Part shown: one piece after another, positions 1-6,076 of the stretch
Numbering within the stretch: position 1 is the stretch's first letter
How the letters are laid out: every line of letters begins with the position of its first letter
Assembly (NCBI GenBank): GCA_964405325.1
Contig: CAYONM010000196.1
Span: forward strand, 1-7,052
DNA length: 7,052 nucleotides
From: CAYONM01 sp964405325
Lineage (GTDB): Bacteria; Planctomycetota; UBA11346
Direction of reading: 5' to 3'
Position numbers and translations under genes: made by a program
The notes under the pieces: generated by a model
What the model saw: the letters and a program-made list of their open reading frames with translations, nothing else
What the model was told of the DNA's origin: nothing
Database searches by the model: none

Positions 1-1605
1 TATCACCGCAATCGTGGTTTGGTGCGAGTCCACTACTGGTTGACCAAGTTCTTCGCCGCCATCATCACCATGATGTGTGGCGGCTCGGTTGGTCGTGAAG
101 GTCCGATCATCCTGGCTGGCGGTACGGCGGGTAGTTTGTTGGGGCAGGCATCTCGACAGCCCAGTCGCAATCGTCGGATTCTGTTGATTGCTGGTGCCGC
201 GGGGGGAATTGCCGCAGCTTTCCAAGCACCGTTGGCTGGCGCTCTGTATGCCGGCGAGGTGTTGTATAGCGATTCCGATTTGGATGCCGATGCGCTGATT
301 CCATCGATCATCAGTGCCATTGTCGGTTACTGCGTGTTTGGCCTGTTGGAAATGGGCATCTACCCGGCGTATGCTGATGGTGTGATCGCCTTGTTCTATA
401 TTCCAGCGCTGCTCAATTTTGGCGCCCATGATTTTCCGCAATTGATTGGCTATGGTCTGGTCGCTGTTGGTGGCCTGCTGGCGTCGTATTACATGCGCTG
501 GGTCTTTCCGCTGGCCGGCAAGCTGGTCAAGCGGATTCCCGTGCCTTTTTTCATTCGCACTGGTATCGGTGCTGGTATCTGTGGCCTGATCGCTATTGCC
601 GCCATGGAGGGGGCGCAGATGGGTGGCCTGATCGCTCCGGATAGCGATCTGACCATGAGCATTCTCTCTGCCGGTTACGGCATCTTGCAGCATAGCTTCG
701 ATTTCACCACTGGCACTGGCACGCTGCTGGGCATGAGCCCCATGGCCATCGCCGGGTTGATGCTGCTGATCGCGCTGTGCAAGGTGCCGGCGACGGCCTT
801 CGTGATTGGTTCGGGTTGTTCCGGCGGCATTTTCGGCCCATCGATGGTGGTGGGGGGCTGTGTTGGTGGTGCCATTGGCTTCATGTTGGATGGTTTGATC
901 ATCGCCCCACCGATAGCTGCCTGCGTGGTCATGGGTATGGCCGCCATTCTTGCTGCCAATTTCAAGGCGCCATTGGCTTCGCTGTTGATGGTCTGTGAGC
1001 TGACGGGCAGTTACGGACTGTTGCTGCCGGCCATGTGGGTCAGCGCCACGGCTTTCTTGTTTTCCGGATCGCGGGGACTGGTACGCAGCCAGGTATCGTC
1101 AGCGGTGGATTCACCGGCGCATCAAGGCCATTTTTTCACCGATATCCTCGCTGGCATCACGGTGGAGCCGGTGTTCGATCCGGAACGGAGCATCCAAACC
1201 CTGCATCCGGATTCCAGCCTGGATGAATGCAAAAGGTTGGTGACCCAGACCGAGCAGCACATTTATCCAGTGGTCAACGAAGCGGGTTTGCTGGTGGGCA
1301 TATTCTCCATCGATGACCTACGCAGTTTTCTCTACGATGAGGCATTGGGCCTGGTTGCGGTGGCGCAGGACATCGCCACCAGCGATATCGCGACCATATG
1401 CTTGGAAGACAGTCTGGCCACCGCCATGCGGCGCTTTACCGAGGGCAACCTGGAAGCACTCCCTGTGGTGAAGGCTGATGATGATCGGCATTTCGTTGGT
1501 TTGCTGGAGCGTCGGGAAGTGGTTGATTATTACAACCGTGTTGTCGAACGCATGCGCAAGCTGCGTCGTGAAGATGGCTGGGAGACGGCGCCAGTCCGGT
1601 CTTAA
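1..1605 (+). CDS. ClC-family chloride channel/transporter with C-terminal CBS pair (5' partial)
   Basis: Inner-membrane anion transport protein of the ClC family, open from the first base, so its N-terminus (including the usual GSGIP filter motif) lies outside the window; 534 codons remain. Counting from the first codon, the GREGP motif with the gating glutamate is at about 31-35 (Glu at nt 97-99). AAAFQAPLAGALYAGEV follows at about 71-87, GSGCSGGIFGP (family GxFxP filter) at about 270-280, and ELTGSY with the chloride-coordinating tyrosine near 338. Hydrophobic helices fill codons 1-355. A cytoplasmic tail carries two CBS domains, about 386-446 and 456-516, which in this family often bind adenine nucleotides. 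The position matching E. coli ClcA Glu203 (internal proton glutamate) is valine here (nt 259-261), as in channel-type ClCs, so coupled proton exchange is uncertain. It converges on metF with a 99-bp gap. The family call is secure; channel versus antiporter is not. Confidence 0.95.
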   Translation, partial: YHRNRGLVRVHYWLTKFFAAIITMMCGGSVGREGPIILAGGTAGSLLGQASRQPSRNRRILLIAGAAGGIAAAFQAPLAGALYAGEVLYSDSDLDADALIPSIISAIVGYCVFGLLEMGIYPAYADGVIALFYIPALLNFGAHDFPQLIGYGLVAVGGLLASYYMRWVFPLAGKLVKRIPVPFFIRTGIGAGICGLIAIAAMEGAQMGGLIAPDSDLTMSILSAGYGILQHSFDFTTGTGTLLGMSPMAIAGLMLLIALCKVPATAFVIGSGCSGGIFGPSMVVGGCVGGAIGFMLDGLIIAPPIAACVVMGMAAILAANFKAPLASLLMVCELTGSYGLLLPAMWVSATAFLFSGSRGLVRSQVSSAVDSPAHQGHFFTDILAGITVEPVFDPERSIQTLHPDSSLDECKRLVTQTEQHIYPVVNEAGLLVGIFSIDDLRSFLYDEALGLVAVAQDIATSDIATICLEDSLATAMRRFTEGNLEALPVVKADDDRHFVGLLERREVVDYYNRVVERMRKLRREDGWETAPVRS

Positions 1606-1616
1606 ACCTGACCGGA
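1595..1616 (+). other. Hairpin spanning the ClC stop codon
   Basis: TCCGGTC at 1595-1601 and GACCGGA at 1610-1616 form a perfect 7-bp stem with an 8-nt loop that contains the TAA stop. No T-run follows on either strand, so this is not a typical intrinsic terminator. It may protect the transcript end or be chance. I saw no better terminator in the gap between the convergent ClC and metF genes. Confidence 0.35.
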
Positions 1617-1704
1617 TCCCGAAGACTGTCGACTGGATGCGTCCACTGCTGAAGGCGACTCCCGCCAAGTGATATAGCACCATTCAGGTGGCTTGCCTTG
1701 CCGT

Positions 1705-2580
1705 TTACAGTTTTCCGAGTGCGCGCAGCGAGGTCACCAGCTCCGCGGCGGCGGTGCTGCGATTGAGGGCGTAGATATGCAGTCCAGGGGCGCCGGCATC
1801 CAGGAGCTTGGCGCAGAAATCTATGGTCCATTGCATGCCAATACGGCGACTTGCGACCGGATCGTTCGCAACCGGATCCATCACGGCACGGAATTCATCC
1901 GGCAGATGTGCGCCACAACGTTGGCAGAATTGTACCAGGCCCTTGTAATTCGTCACCGGAATCACGCCGGGAATGATGCGGGCGTCGGGTATGTGCTGAC
2001 GGACATAATGCAGCATGTCCAGGTAGGGTTGCAGCGCGAAGAAGCATTGGGTAACCGTTGCCGCCACGCCACGGAGATATTTTTCGATCAAATGATCCCA
2101 GTCGGTCTGTCGACTGGTGGCCTCGACATGGCCGTCGGGATAGGCGGCACCCAAGCAGCAGAATCGGCCGTCAGCCTGCAGACCCGATAATAATTCGGTG
2201 GCATGGGTATAGCCTTGTTCGGTGGGAATGAATCGTTCCTCGCCTTTGGGCGGATCACCGCGCAAAGCCATGATGTTCTCAATACCGCCGGCGTGGTAGT
2301 CATCCAAAAGCTCGGCGATTTCTGCCCGGGTGGCGTTGACGCAGGTCAGGTGGGCCATGGCGACCAGATGATGCTCGTCCTGGAGACGGAGCACGATCTC
2401 CTTGGTCTTGGCGCGGGTGGAGCCGCCGGCACCGTAGGTGACAGACACGAAATCGGCACCAAAGGGCGCCAACTGATCCAGGGTGTCTTCCAGCGTATAC
2501 CAGCCGCGTTCGTTCTTGGGTGGAAAGAACTCGAAACTGAGGGTGCGGGATTGGCGGGCAAAGATATCACGGAGTGTCAT
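1705..2580 (-). CDS. metF: 5,10-methylenetetrahydrofolate reductase
   Basis: Cytoplasmic FAD-dependent enzyme reducing 5,10-methylene-THF to 5-methyl-THF, the methyl donor for methionine synthesis. The product is 291 aa, close to E. coli MetF (about 296), and covers the whole TIM-barrel. Recognisable segments are SFEFFPP near the N-terminus (Glu17, matching catalytic Glu28 of E. coli), VTYGAGGS at about 47-54, ALRGDPP at about 105-111 (Asp109, matching flavin-contacting Asp120), GAAYPDGH at 144-151, PGVIPVTNYK at 214-223 and GLHIYALNRS near 276-285. The start is ATG at 2580, chosen because conserved sequence begins there (MTLRDIF). The frame stays open upstream to 2829, but that part has no MetF-like sequence. 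No good Shine-Dalgarno precedes the ATG; alternatives are GTG at 2589 and ATG at 2604. A long dyad lies 22-47 bp upstream and is a likely operator. It stands alone, with no metE/metH or ahcY in the window. Confidence 0.96.
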   Translation of the reverse strand: MTLRDIFARQSRTLSFEFFPPKNERGWYTLEDTLDQLAPFGADFVSVTYGAGGSTRAKTKEIVLRLQDEHHLVAMAHLTCVNATRAEIAELLDDYHAGGIENIMALRGDPPKGEERFIPTEQGYTHATELLSGLQADGRFCCLGAAYPDGHVEATSRQTDWDHLIEKYLRGVAATVTQCFFALQPYLDMLHYVRQHIPDARIIPGVIPVTNYKGLVQFCQRCGAHLPDEFRAVMDPVANDPVASRRIGMQWTIDFCAKLLDAGAPGLHIYALNRSTAAAELVTSLRALGKL

Positions 2581-2601
2581 GCACGGCACGCTAGCTATAG
2601 G

Positions 2602-2627
2602 CATCGATACATCAAGATGTAACGATG
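2602..2627. promoter_or_regulatory. 26-bp dyad upstream of metF, candidate operator
   Basis: Arms CATCGATACATC (2602-2613) and GATGTAACGATG (2616-2627) flank a 2-bp AA centre and pair at 11 of 12 positions. The site ends 22 bp upstream of the metF ATG and lies between metF and the divergent disrupted ORF, where a repressor site would be expected. On the metF strand a TATAGC hexamer just downstream of the dyad could be a -10, but there is no convincing -35. The sequence does not resemble the E. coli MetJ box (AGACGTCT repeats). ArsR-family SahR regulators are known to control metF in some proteobacteria, but I cannot confirm that this matches their motif. Operator role is inference. Confidence 0.55.
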
Positions 2628-2864
2628 ATGGGTTCCCTGGCTCGTTCCAGATCGAACGCTCGCTACACGACCATGATGGTACCCGACTTCCAGCATGCTT
2701 TTCCACGGTTTGGACCCGAACGAAATGCCTTCTGTGGTGAACTGTGGCGGCAGCTGTTTGGCGATATGGATGATCTGACCCTCCGCCTGGGTAAGACCTG
2801 GCGCCACAGGTGGCGCGTGGCAGTGGCACCGCATCAGTCGTATGCCAGTGTCTCTTTCAAGGAG

Positions 2865-2888
2865 CTAGTGCTGTGTCCCATAAATAGC
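2865..2888 (+). repeat. Left terminal inverted repeat of the MITE-like element
   Basis: Begins CTAGTGCTGTGTCCC and ends TAAATAGC. It pairs with 3021-3044 at 21 of 24 positions; mismatches are at repeat positions 5, 10 and 16. The leading CTAG is probably one copy of the target duplication. Confidence 0.8.
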
Positions 2889-3020
2889 CTTCATAATTCT
2901 TCGCGGCGCAGCGCATCTGCTGCGTTGCAGAACCCTCGAAATGGCGCTGCCATTCCTTCAAAAGACCATGCGGTCCGCCCATAGCCTTGCATCTGCACTA
3001 CGGCGCTTTGAATTCTATCA

Positions 3021-3044
3021 GCTATTTACGGGACCCAGCTCTAG
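3021..3044 (-). repeat. Right terminal inverted repeat of the MITE-like element
   Basis: Read on the minus strand it begins CTAGAGCTGGGTCCC and ends TAAATAGC, matching the left end. Its terminal CTAG directly abuts the resumed reading frame of the disrupted ORF. Confidence 0.8.
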
Positions 3045-3210
3045 GGCTGACCGATCTGTTCCATGAGATCAGCGGCCGTGCTGCGCCGGGCAAGTATGCC
3101 ATCACGCTTCGCTATGGTGATTGGACATCGCTGGAGCCGTTATGCTACGTCGTGCATCAGGCCTTGGCATAAAGCCAGCCATGATATCGATGTTCAGTAG
3201 GCCAACAGAA

Positions 3211-3237
3211 AACGGGCACCGCCAAACGGTGCCCGTT
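3211..3237 (-). terminator. Rho-independent terminator of pckG
   Basis: A perfect 11-bp stem, AACGGGCACCG (3211-3221) with CGGTGCCCGTT (3227-3237), closes a 5-nt loop. It starts 26 nt past the pckG stop. Read on the minus strand the stem ends in TT and runs into TTCTGTT, giving a short U-rich tail. Read on the plus strand there is no T-run, so it probably acts mainly on pckG transcripts. Confidence 0.93.
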
Positions 3238-3263
3238 GTAAGAAGCAAGGTCTCTCGTTTTGA

Positions 3264-5093
3264 TCAGACCTTGGCGGCGCTCAGGCGGCTTTCGAGCTGG
3301 GCGACCTGCTCATTCAGGGCAGCCGGCACCTTGTCGCCGAACTGGGCGTAGTATTCCTTGACGTCAGGCATTTCGCTCAGCCACTGCTCGGGATCGACCT
3401 TCAGCAGCTCTTCCATCTCGGCATCACCGATATTCAGGCCGTTCAGATCCAGGGCGTCCTTGGTGGGCACGGCGCCGATCGGAGTCTCGTCGGCAGCGCC
3501 AACGCCATCGCAGCGCTCGCAGATCCAGGCCAGGACGCGGCTGTTCTCACCGAAACCGGGCCAGATGAACTTGCCGGCGTCATTCTTGCGGAACCAGTTG
3601 ACGTAGAAGATCTTCGGCGCCTTGTCACCGAACTTCTTGCCCATGTCCACCCAGTGGCTCCAGTAGTCGGCCATGTTGTAGCCGCAGAAGGGCAGCATGG
3701 CGAAGGGATCGCGACGCATCTGACCCAGGCCGCCGGTGGCAGCAGCGGTCTTCTCGGAGGCGCAGATGGAGCCCATGAAGACGCCGTGATCCCAGTTCTT
3801 GGCCTCGTGCACCAACGGCACGGTGGTGGCGCGACGACCACCGAACAGGAAGGCGTCGATGGGCACACCCTTGGGGTCTTCCCACTCGGGTGCGATCACC
3901 GGGCACTGTGCGGCTACCGCCGTGTAGCGGGCGTTCGGGTGCGCGGCCTTGTTCTTGTTGTCATTCAGATCCAGATCGCCCGGCCAGGGGCTTTGACGAG
4001 TCCAGTTGTACTCGATTTCCGGGGTCTCTTCGGTCATCTCTTCCCACCAGACGTCGCCGTCCTTGGTCAGGGCGCAATTGGTGAAGACGGCGTTGGATTC
4101 CAACGAACGCATAGCGTTGTAGTTGGAGTAGTCGTTGGTGCCGGGGGCGACGCCGAAGAAGCCGGCCTCGGGGTTGATGGCGTAGAGGCGGCCATCGTCA
4201 CCGATGCGCATCCAGGCGATGTCGTCGCCGATGCATTCCACCTTCCAGCCGGGCAGGGTGGGCACCAGCATGGCGAGGTTGGTCTTGCCGCAGGCCGAAG
4301 GGAAGGCACCGGCGACGTAGTAGTGCTTCCCGGCCGGATTGGTCAGGCGCAGGATCAGCATGTGCTCGGCCATCCAACCTTCACGCTTGGCCATGGTGCT
4401 GGCAATGCGCAGAGCCAGGCACTTCTTGCCGAGCAGGGCGTTACCGCCGTAACCGGAGCCGAAGCTCCAGATCTCGTTGGTCTCAGGGAAGTGGCTGATG
4501 TACTTGGTTTCGTTGCAGGGCCAGGGCACGTCCTGTTGACCGTCGGCCAGGGGGGCGCCAACGGTATGCACGCACGGGATGTACTCGCCATCGGTGCCAA
4601 GCAATTCCAGGACCTTCTTGCCCATGCGGGTCATGATGCGCATGTTGACCACAACGTAGCCGCTGTCGGTCAGCTCGATACCAAGCTTGGCGATGTTGCT
4701 GCCCAAAGGACCCATACTGAAGGGGATCACGTACATGGTACGGCCCTTCATGCAGCCCTTGTACAGATCGCGCATGGTGGCCTTGAGCTCCTTGGGATCG
4801 GTCCAGTTGTTGGTGGGACCAGCGTCCTCTTCTTTCTCGCAAGCGATGTAGGTCCGGTCTTCGACGCGAGCGACGTCGCGGGGGTCGGAGCAACAGAGGA
4901 AGCTGTTGGGGCGCTTGCTCTCGTTCAGGCGCACGAAAGTGCCACCATCGACCAGCTGTTGGTTCAGCTGATCGCGTTCTGCTTCGGAACCATCGCACCA
5001 GTGGATGGTATCGGGTTGCATCAAGTCGGCCCATTCGTGGACCCAGGCCTTGAGCTGGCTGTGGTTGGTCATATCCGCGTTCACGATTTGCAC
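3264..5093 (-). CDS. pckG: Phosphoenolpyruvate carboxykinase, GTP-dependent
   Basis: Cytoplasmic gluconeogenic enzyme converting oxaloacetate plus GTP to PEP, GDP and CO2; a full-length 609-aa product, typical of the GTP family and not of the ATP-type PckA. Visible motifs include CSDPRDVARVEDRT (about 68-81, substrate-binding arginine), GSGYGGNALLGKKC (about 212-225, including the metal-site lysine) and EHMLIL with His244. The P-loop AFPSACGKTN (263-272) carries the reactive cysteine Cys268. Kinase-2 GDDIAW is at 289-294, FGGRR at 417-421 and FGENSRVLAW at 514-523. All expected catalytic residues appear present. The start is GTG at 5091-5093, preceded by GAGGAG at 5101-5106 with 7-nt spacing; the next in-frame ATG (5072) lacks such a site. 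It is monocistronic here, with a strong terminator 26 nt after the stop. A long plus-strand ORF opposite it is a shadow. No promoter hexamers stand out upstream. Confidence 0.97.
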   Translation of the reverse strand: MQIVNADMTNHSQLKAWVHEWADLMQPDTIHWCDGSEAERDQLNQQLVDGGTFVRLNESKRPNSFLCCSDPRDVARVEDRTYIACEKEEDAGPTNNWTDPKELKATMRDLYKGCMKGRTMYVIPFSMGPLGSNIAKLGIELTDSGYVVVNMRIMTRMGKKVLELLGTDGEYIPCVHTVGAPLADGQQDVPWPCNETKYISHFPETNEIWSFGSGYGGNALLGKKCLALRIASTMAKREGWMAEHMLILRLTNPAGKHYYVAGAFPSACGKTNLAMLVPTLPGWKVECIGDDIAWMRIGDDGRLYAINPEAGFFGVAPGTNDYSNYNAMRSLESNAVFTNCALTKDGDVWWEEMTEETPEIEYNWTRQSPWPGDLDLNDNKNKAAHPNARYTAVAAQCPVIAPEWEDPKGVPIDAFLFGGRRATTVPLVHEAKNWDHGVFMGSICASEKTAAATGGLGQMRRDPFAMLPFCGYNMADYWSHWVDMGKKFGDKAPKIFYVNWFRKNDAGKFIWPGFGENSRVLAWICERCDGVGAADETPIGAVPTKDALDLNGLNIGDAEMEELLKVDPEQWLSEMPDVKEYYAQFGDKVPAALNEQVAQLESRLSAAKV

Positions 5094-5100
5094 GGAACGT

Positions 5101-5106
5101 CTCCTC
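5101..5106 (-). promoter_or_regulatory. Ribosome binding site of pckG
   Basis: On the minus strand GAGGAG sits 7 nt before GTG at 5093. It supports the GTG start over the downstream ATG at 5072. Confidence 0.8.
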
Positions 5107-5366
5107 GGTGAAGGGTCGCGCGGTCGGTTCTCGGTGACACACCTTGCCTGGGCGCGACGCGATCGTGGGGATGTGGCGAGCCGGGAGCACCGGTCGACTC
5201 GATCTCAGGGGTATACGTAGCCGCAGCATTGTGTGGGCGGTGAGGCCATGCGTGGATGCTATGCCCCCCATCGAGCGTCGAAAGCCTAGTGGCTTGGGCC
5301 AGACTTCAACGGTATATTCCTGAGCGAGCCGGCCGTCGGATGTTCACTCGCCTCAGCTTCGGGGTC

Positions 5367-5384
5367 CGAGGGGCTTGCCCCTCG
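5367..5384. other. Perfect GC-rich hairpin upstream of pckG
   Basis: CGAGGGG (5367-5373) pairs with CCCCTCG (5378-5384) around a CTTG loop. Neither strand carries a T-run after it, so it is not a standard terminator. It lies just left of the palindromic repeat and about 275 bp upstream of the pckG start, where it could be in a long 5' leader or be a repeat fragment. Confidence 0.45.
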
Positions 5385-5393
5385 ATGTAAGAG

Positions 5394-5545
5394 CCCGTCA
5401 ATAAATAAAGGTAGCGTCTCACTCGATCTTTTGCCGCCCTTCTGCGTTGCTTATCGCTCACATATCCCGATATGCTCGCTCTTCGCGCCTTGAAGGATCG
5501 ACAAAATCTCTGCGCGATCTGTAACGTTTATTTCTTTCCGCACCC
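5394..5545. repeat. Imperfectly palindromic intergenic repeat, possibly MITE-derived
   Basis: The centre is CATATC-CC-GATATG (about 5462-5475). Around it the two arms show partial inverted similarity: AATAAATAAAGG on the left against CGTTTATTTCTTT on the right, and GATCTTTTGCCG against CGACAAAATCTC. Arms are about 70 bp and diverged, so boundaries are approximate. The hexamer TAAGAG occurs directly on both sides (5388-5393 and 5546-5551) and could be a target duplication. No coding content is convincing. Its style resembles dispersed intergenic repeats of gammaproteobacteria, but only one copy lies in this window, so family status is inference. Confidence 0.5.
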
Positions 5546-5553
5546 TAAGAGTC

Positions 5554-5611
5554 AAAACCGGGCGCCGACCGCTATGATCAAACCCGTGGGTTCCGGACGG
5601 CGTCCGGTTTT
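5554..5611. other. Long stem-loop with 14-nt arms
   Basis: AAAACCGGGCGCCG (5554-5567) pairs with CGGCGTCCGGTTTT (5598-5611) at 13 Watson-Crick positions plus one G-U, around a 30-nt loop. Its A-tract and T-tract flanks make it terminator-like on both strands. Its right arm overlaps the smaller hairpin at 5593-5607, so the two folds exclude each other. It may belong to a small RNA or leader; no neighbouring gene obviously needs a terminator here. Confidence 0.5.
5593..5611 (+). terminator. Candidate intrinsic terminator with no obvious gene
   Basis: CCGGAC-GGC-GTCCGG (5593-5607) is a perfect 6-bp GC-rich stem with a 3-nt loop, followed directly by TTTT on the plus strand. The U-run is short. 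No plus-strand gene ends just upstream, so it would end an unannotated transcript or attenuate a leader of the downstream phosphoesterase gene, which starts about 480 bp further on. Confidence 0.4.
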
Positions 5612-5898
5612 ACCACTTCTCCTGGACTTCCATCAAGAGGGTGGCCACCAGTCTGACTCGGACCTCGTGAGTCCGCCGTGACTTGCTGATAAGCGAGCAG
5701 GGTTCGGTGCGCTTCCCTCAATTATCACCGGAGCGTCGTCAGCCGGGTGCCGCGCTTGGCACGCTCGCCGGTGTAGTCGCAGACGTGCTTTGAGTTCGGC
5801 CTACCTTGGAGCCCCCACACCAGGTTGGACGAATCTCCGACAGGTCCATCAGCCCGAATCCAGATTGGGACGGCGATTGGGTGAAAGCAACTTGGTGG

Positions 5899-5912
5899 TC
5901 GACAACTGTCGA
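5899..5912. promoter_or_regulatory. Short perfect dyad, possible regulator site
   Basis: TCGACA-AC-TGTCGA has perfect 6-bp arms and lies 175 bp upstream of the phosphoesterase start. It overlaps one arm of the wider 10-bp inverted pair (5894-5903 with 5978-5987). It does not match the enterobacterial LexA box spacing. Function is unknown. Confidence 0.3.
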
Positions 5913-6018
5913 TTTGCAAGGTTTACTCTATTAGCGACAGAGAGGCGACCAGATCGGCTCTCACTCGTACAACCCCAGTCGACCACCTGGCTTTGGCCAA
6001 AGGGCCTCGCTTCCATTA

Positions 6019-6053
6019 TTGACAGCAATGCCCCAGTTTGTCTGCTTGATTAT
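6019..6053 (+). promoter_or_regulatory. Possible weak promoter of the phosphoesterase gene
   Basis: A perfect TTGACA lies at 6019-6024. The hexamer at 17-bp spacing (CTGCTT) is a poor -10; the better GATTAT (6048-6053) is 23 bp away, which is too far for standard sigma-70 geometry. It is the best candidate seen upstream of 6088. Confidence 0.25.
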
Positions 6054-6070
6054 CCTCACGTAAGCGCTTC

Positions 6071-6076
6071 GGGAGA
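6071..6076 (+). promoter_or_regulatory. Ribosome binding site of the phosphoesterase gene
   Basis: GGGAGA lies 11 nt before ATG 6088. The spacing is somewhat long but acceptable, and it supports that start, where the conserved N-terminal metal motif follows at once. Confidence 0.55.

Larger units (their letters stand above)
2865..3044. mobile_element. MITE-like non-autonomous element, 180 bp including CTAG at both ends
   Basis: The outer 24 bp of each end are inverted copies with 21/24 identity (2865-2888 and 3021-3044), both including CTAG, a GGTCCC/GTGTCCC-type block and TAAATAGC. With small gaps the inverted similarity continues through an AATTC...GCG.CG.AG.GCA stretch to about 2920 and 2989, so each arm is about 56 bp. 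The centre holds a further hairpin, AATGGC-GCT-GCCATT (2940-2954). There is no transposase, so any movement would need one supplied elsewhere. CTAG at both ends fits a 4-bp target duplication of the YTAR type made by the IS5 group; a TA duplication (IS630/Tc1 type) would give the same empty site. The element interrupts the small ORF at 2625-3172. Family assignment is inference; the inverted-repeat structure is plain. Confidence 0.82.
2625..3172 (+). pseudogene. Small unknown ORF disrupted by a MITE-like insertion
   Basis: I do not recognise this protein. The left part reads in frame from ATG 2625 (or ATG 2673/2676) to the CTA codon at 2865. The right part reads from CTA at 3041 to TAA at 3170-3172. 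The two parts are in different frames today. Removing one CTAG-to-CTAG unit of 176 nt joins them in frame as ...VSFKEL-GLTDLF..., giving about 107 aa (from 2673) or 123 aa (from 2625) with no stop. Both halves have similar gene-like codon use (CTG, GAT, GGC). The left half contains PDFQHAFPRFGP and WRQLFGDMDDLTLRLG; the right half ends LRYGDWTSLEPLCYVVHQAL. No signal peptide or membrane segment is evident. As it stands, translation runs into the insert and stops at TAG 2982-2984, giving a 119-aa chimera with a foreign tail. ATG 2625 lies inside the metF dyad, favouring 2673. No Shine-Dalgarno is seen at either start. Confidence 0.6.

Noticed and set aside
1318..1831. Antisense ORFs over the 3' end of the ClC gene and the metF end
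   Set aside because: They are reverse-frame shadows of two well-identified genes, without start signals or motifs.
2581..2829. N-terminal extension of MetF (frame open to 2829)
   Set aside because: The extension has no resemblance to MetF, crosses the dyad, and overlaps the disrupted plus-strand ORF. The enzyme's conserved sequence begins at ATG 2580 and gives the normal length.
2581..2864. SAM or SAH riboswitch upstream of metF
   Set aside because: I saw no recognisable core of the SAM-I, SAM-II or SAH classes on the metF strand. The stretch looks coding on the other strand, and the dyad fits a protein operator better.
2987..3172. 61-aa ORF as an independent gene
   Set aside because: Its apparent ATG and first residues lie inside the right arm of the MITE-like element. 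It is better explained as the 3' part of the disrupted ORF.
3654..5111. 485-codon open frame on the plus strand opposite pckG
   Set aside because: It lies almost entirely antisense to a clearly real PEP carboxykinase. Its Gly/Ala/Val/His-rich composition without motifs is what the reverse frame of GC-rich coding sequence gives.
5472..5681. 69-aa ORF between pckG and the phosphoesterase
   Set aside because: It starts within the palindromic repeat and runs through the hairpins at 5554-5611. No ribosome binding site or protein-like pattern is seen.
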